A stretch of 40,549 nt of DNA from a bacterium BMS3Abin01 (GTDB lineage Bacteria; Actinomycetota; Thermoleophilia; BMS3ABIN01): the NCBI GenBank assembly GCA_002897715.1, contig BDUA01000053.1:1-40549 (forward strand). The letters are read 5' to 3'. Shown here in pieces: positions 38,350 through 40,549 of this stretch. The translations under genes and the position numbers were made by a program. The notes beneath the pieces are model-generated. The model worked only from the letters and a program-made list of their open reading frames with translations. It made no database searches and was not told where the DNA came from. Numbering within the stretch: position 1 is the stretch's first letter; every line of letters starts with the position of its first letter.

Positions 38350-40350
38350 ATGGAAAAAGAAACAAACGAATTTCGCTTTGTCGAGAAGCCTGAAGTCGTG
38401 GAGGTAGAGACCGATATCCTCCTCATGGGCGGCGGCATGGCGGGTACGGGCGCCGCGTATGAAGCCTGCGTCTGGGCCAATCCGAAGAATCTCAAGGTCG
38501 TTATGGTCGACAAGGCCGCCATCGAGCGCAGCGGCGCCGTGGCGCAGGGCCTTTCCGCCATCAACACCTACATCGGTGACAACACCCTGGATGACTACGT
38601 GCGGTACGTGCGTAGCGACCTGATGGGCATCATCAGGGAGGACCTGGTCTACGATCTGGGCCGGCATGTAGATAACTCCGTGGAGCTATTCGAAGAGTGG
38701 GGTCTCCCCGTCTGGAAGAAAGATGACGAGGGCCACGCCATGGACGGACACCAGGCCCGTGATGCCGGCGCAGCGCTGCTGAAGGACGGCGGCACCCCGG
38801 TACGTTCCGGCAAGTGGCAGATCATGATCAACGGCGAATCCTACAAGGCCATCGTTGCCGAGATGGCGAAGATAGCCCTGGAGTCCAACCGTAACGCCAC
38901 CGGCATGGAGGAGAACCTCTACGAGCGGGTATACTGTACCCGGCTGCTGCTGGATGCCAATGAGCCGAACCGGGTAGCCGGCGCCATCGGCTTCAGTGTT
39001 CGCGAGAACAAGGTATATGTATTCAAGGCCAACTCCGTGCTAAATGGTTCCGGCGGCGCCGTCAACGTCTTCCGTCCGCGTTCCGTGGGCGAAGGCATGG
39101 GACGCGCCTGGTTCCCCGTATGGAACTCCGGTTCCGGTTACGCCATGGGCGCCGAGGCTGGCGCCGAGATGACCCTGATGGAGAACCGCTTCGTGCCCAT
39201 GCGCTTCAAGGATGGTTACGGCCCGGTCGGTGCCTGGTTCCTGTTCTTCAAGGCCAAGGCTACCAACGGCCTGGGTGAGGACTACTGCGAGAAGCACGCC
39301 GATTTGATTCATAAGGAGTTCGCTCCTTACGACAACCCCATGGGTACCTGCCTGCGTAACCACGCGGCCATGATCGAGATGGCCAACGGCAACGGCCCGA
39401 TCATCATGCATACCGACAAGGCCATGCAGGCCCTCGCCGAGACCATGGACGAGAACCAGATCAAGCACCTCGAGGCGGAGGCCTGGGAGGACTTCCTGGA
39501 TATGACCATAGCCCAGGCGGGCCTGTGGGCTGCCGAGAACGTGGAGCCTGACAAGGTATCGTCCGAGCTGATGCCGTCCGAGCCGTATCTGCTCGGCTCA
39601 CACGCCGGCTGCGCCGGATTCTGGGTCAGCGGCCCCGGTGACATCGAAGGCGCTCCCGATGACTGGTCCTGGGGCTACAACCGTATGTCCACCGTCAACG
39701 GCCTGTTCATGGCTGGCGACGTGGTGGGCGCTTCCGGCCACAAATTCTCCTCCGGCTCGCACGCCGAAGGCAGGATCGCCGGCAAAGCCATGGTTTCCTG
39801 GTGCCTGGATCACGCCGACTATACGCCGACAATAAGCGAAAGCATCGACGAGCTGGTGGCTGAGATATATCTCCCCATGGAGATATACGCCAAGCACAAG
39901 GCCTATACCACCTCTCCGGACAACATCGACGTCAACCCCCATTACATCAAGCCGCGTATGCTGCAGTTCCGGCTGATGAAGATCATGGACGAGTATGTCG
40001 GTGGCGTGTCCACCATGTACAAGACCAGCGGCAACCTGCTGAAGATCGGGCTGGAGAAGCTGGATGTCCTCAAGGAGGACTCTCATCATCTGGCCGCTGC
40101 AGACCTGCACGAGCTGCTCCGTTGCTGGGAGAACTACCACCGCATCTGGGCTGCTGAGGCACATGCCCGTCATATACAGTTCCGGAAAGAGTCGCGCTAC
40201 CCCGGTTACTACTACCGCGGCGACTACCCGGGCATCGATGACGAGAACTGGAAGTGCTTCACCAACTCCAAGGTCAACCCTGAGACCGGTGAATGGGATC
40301 TTCAGAAGGTTGACTACGTGCAGCTGGTGGAGGCCCCGACGCCGGCGTAA
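38350..40350 (+). CDS. aprA: Adenylylsulfate reductase alpha subunit
   Basis: VETDILLMGGGMAGTGAAYEA, DKAAIERSGAVAQGLSAINTYIG, NGSGGAVNVFRPRSVGEGMGRAWFPVWNSGSGYAMGAEAGAEMTLMENRFVP. Confidence 0.98.
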   Translation: MEKETNEFRFVEKPEVVEVETDILLMGGGMAGTGAAYEACVWANPKNLKVVMVDKAAIERSGAVAQGLSAINTYIGDNTLDDYVRYVRSDLMGIIREDLVYDLGRHVDNSVELFEEWGLPVWKKDDEGHAMDGHQARDAGAALLKDGGTPVRSGKWQIMINGESYKAIVAEMAKIALESNRNATGMEENLYERVYCTRLLLDANEPNRVAGAIGFSVRENKVYVFKANSVLNGSGGAVNVFRPRSVGEGMGRAWFPVWNSGSGYAMGAEAGAEMTLMENRFVPMRFKDGYGPVGAWFLFFKAKATNGLGEDYCEKHADLIHKEFAPYDNPMGTCLRNHAAMIEMANGNGPIIMHTDKAMQALAETMDENQIKHLEAEAWEDFLDMTIAQAGLWAAENVEPDKVSSELMPSEPYLLGSHAGCAGFWVSGPGDIEGAPDDWSWGYNRMSTVNGLFMAGDVVGASGHKFSSGSHAEGRIAGKAMVSWCLDHADYTPTISESIDELVAEIYLPMEIYAKHKAYTTSPDNIDVNPHYIKPRMLQFRLMKIMDEYVGGVSTMYKTSGNLLKIGLEKLDVLKEDSHHLAAADLHELLRCWENYHRIWAAEAHARHIQFRKESRYPGYYYRGDYPGIDDENWKCFTNSKVNPETGEWDLQKVDYVQLVEAPTPA

Positions 40351-40388
40351 TCCGGTTTCGTACAGGCCTGGAATGAATTAGGTCAAAA

Positions 40389-40421
40389 GGGCGGGATGGG
40401 CCGCAGCGGCCCATCCCGCCC
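40389..40421 (+). promoter_or_regulatory. Perfect 15-bp hairpin between aprA and the next gene
   Basis: GGGCGGGATGGGCCG-CAG-CGGCCCATCCCGCCC, flanked by AAAA and AAAAA; no U-tract on the + strand. Confidence 0.8.
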
Positions 40422-40517
40422 AAAAATGCTGTGATGCGTTATGCGCATCATCTTGAAAGACAGTGCTCATAACGGAACACGGAAAACCTTTGCTATCGTC
40501 TCATAAGGAGGGACCTT

Positions 40518-40549
40518 ATGGCAGAGAACAGAGTTCTGGTTATCGGAGG
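40518..40549 (+). CDS. qmoA: Start of probable QmoA (HdrA-like flavoprotein), truncated at window end
   Basis: SD AAGGAGGG then MAENRVLVIGG (nucleotide-binding motif start); position after aprBA. Confidence 0.65.
   Translation, partial: MAENRVLVIG

Noticed and set aside
1-40549. CRISPR arrays, IS elements, phage genes, toxin-antitoxin pairs
   Set aside because: No regularly spaced repeats, transposase/integrase motifs or recognisable TA modules were seen in reading the window.

Overview
The window is a dense, GC-rich bacterial chromosomal segment from an anaerobe with a dissimilatory sulfate module. A Chloroflexota/Dehalococcoidia-like origin is plausible but not proven from sequence alone. 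In order it contains: the 5' end of a minus-strand membrane protein (possible sortase); a CpsB-like PHP phosphatase; a Wsp-like chemosensory operon (CheW, MCP with a CXXCH heme motif, CheA-REC, CheB, REC-GGDEF, CheR-TPR); gatCAB; an archaeal-type PEP carboxylase; an operon (homocitrate/Re-citrate synthase-like, aconitase-family large and small subunits, isocitrate dehydrogenase-like) that looks like an oxidative route to 2-oxoglutarate; a small Cys-rich ORF with an apparent ACG start; uspA; ileS with a GSHH motif in place of HIGH; a cysteine desulfurase; a core-MetE-like protein; GtrA and two GT-C-like membrane proteins; a YmdB-like phosphoesterase; galE-like; a lipoprotein phosphoesterase; a TPR protein; serS; tRNA-Ser(UGA); an internally deleted MMPL remnant; an acyltransferase; and adk-sat-aprBA-(qmoA start). 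The most promising undescribed element is the roughly 290-nt leader before adk-sat-aprBA. It has a good sigma70-like promoter, several hairpins and an intrinsic terminator just before adk, as expected for an attenuator/riboswitch or an independent ncRNA. All calls come from reading the sequence; no searches were run.
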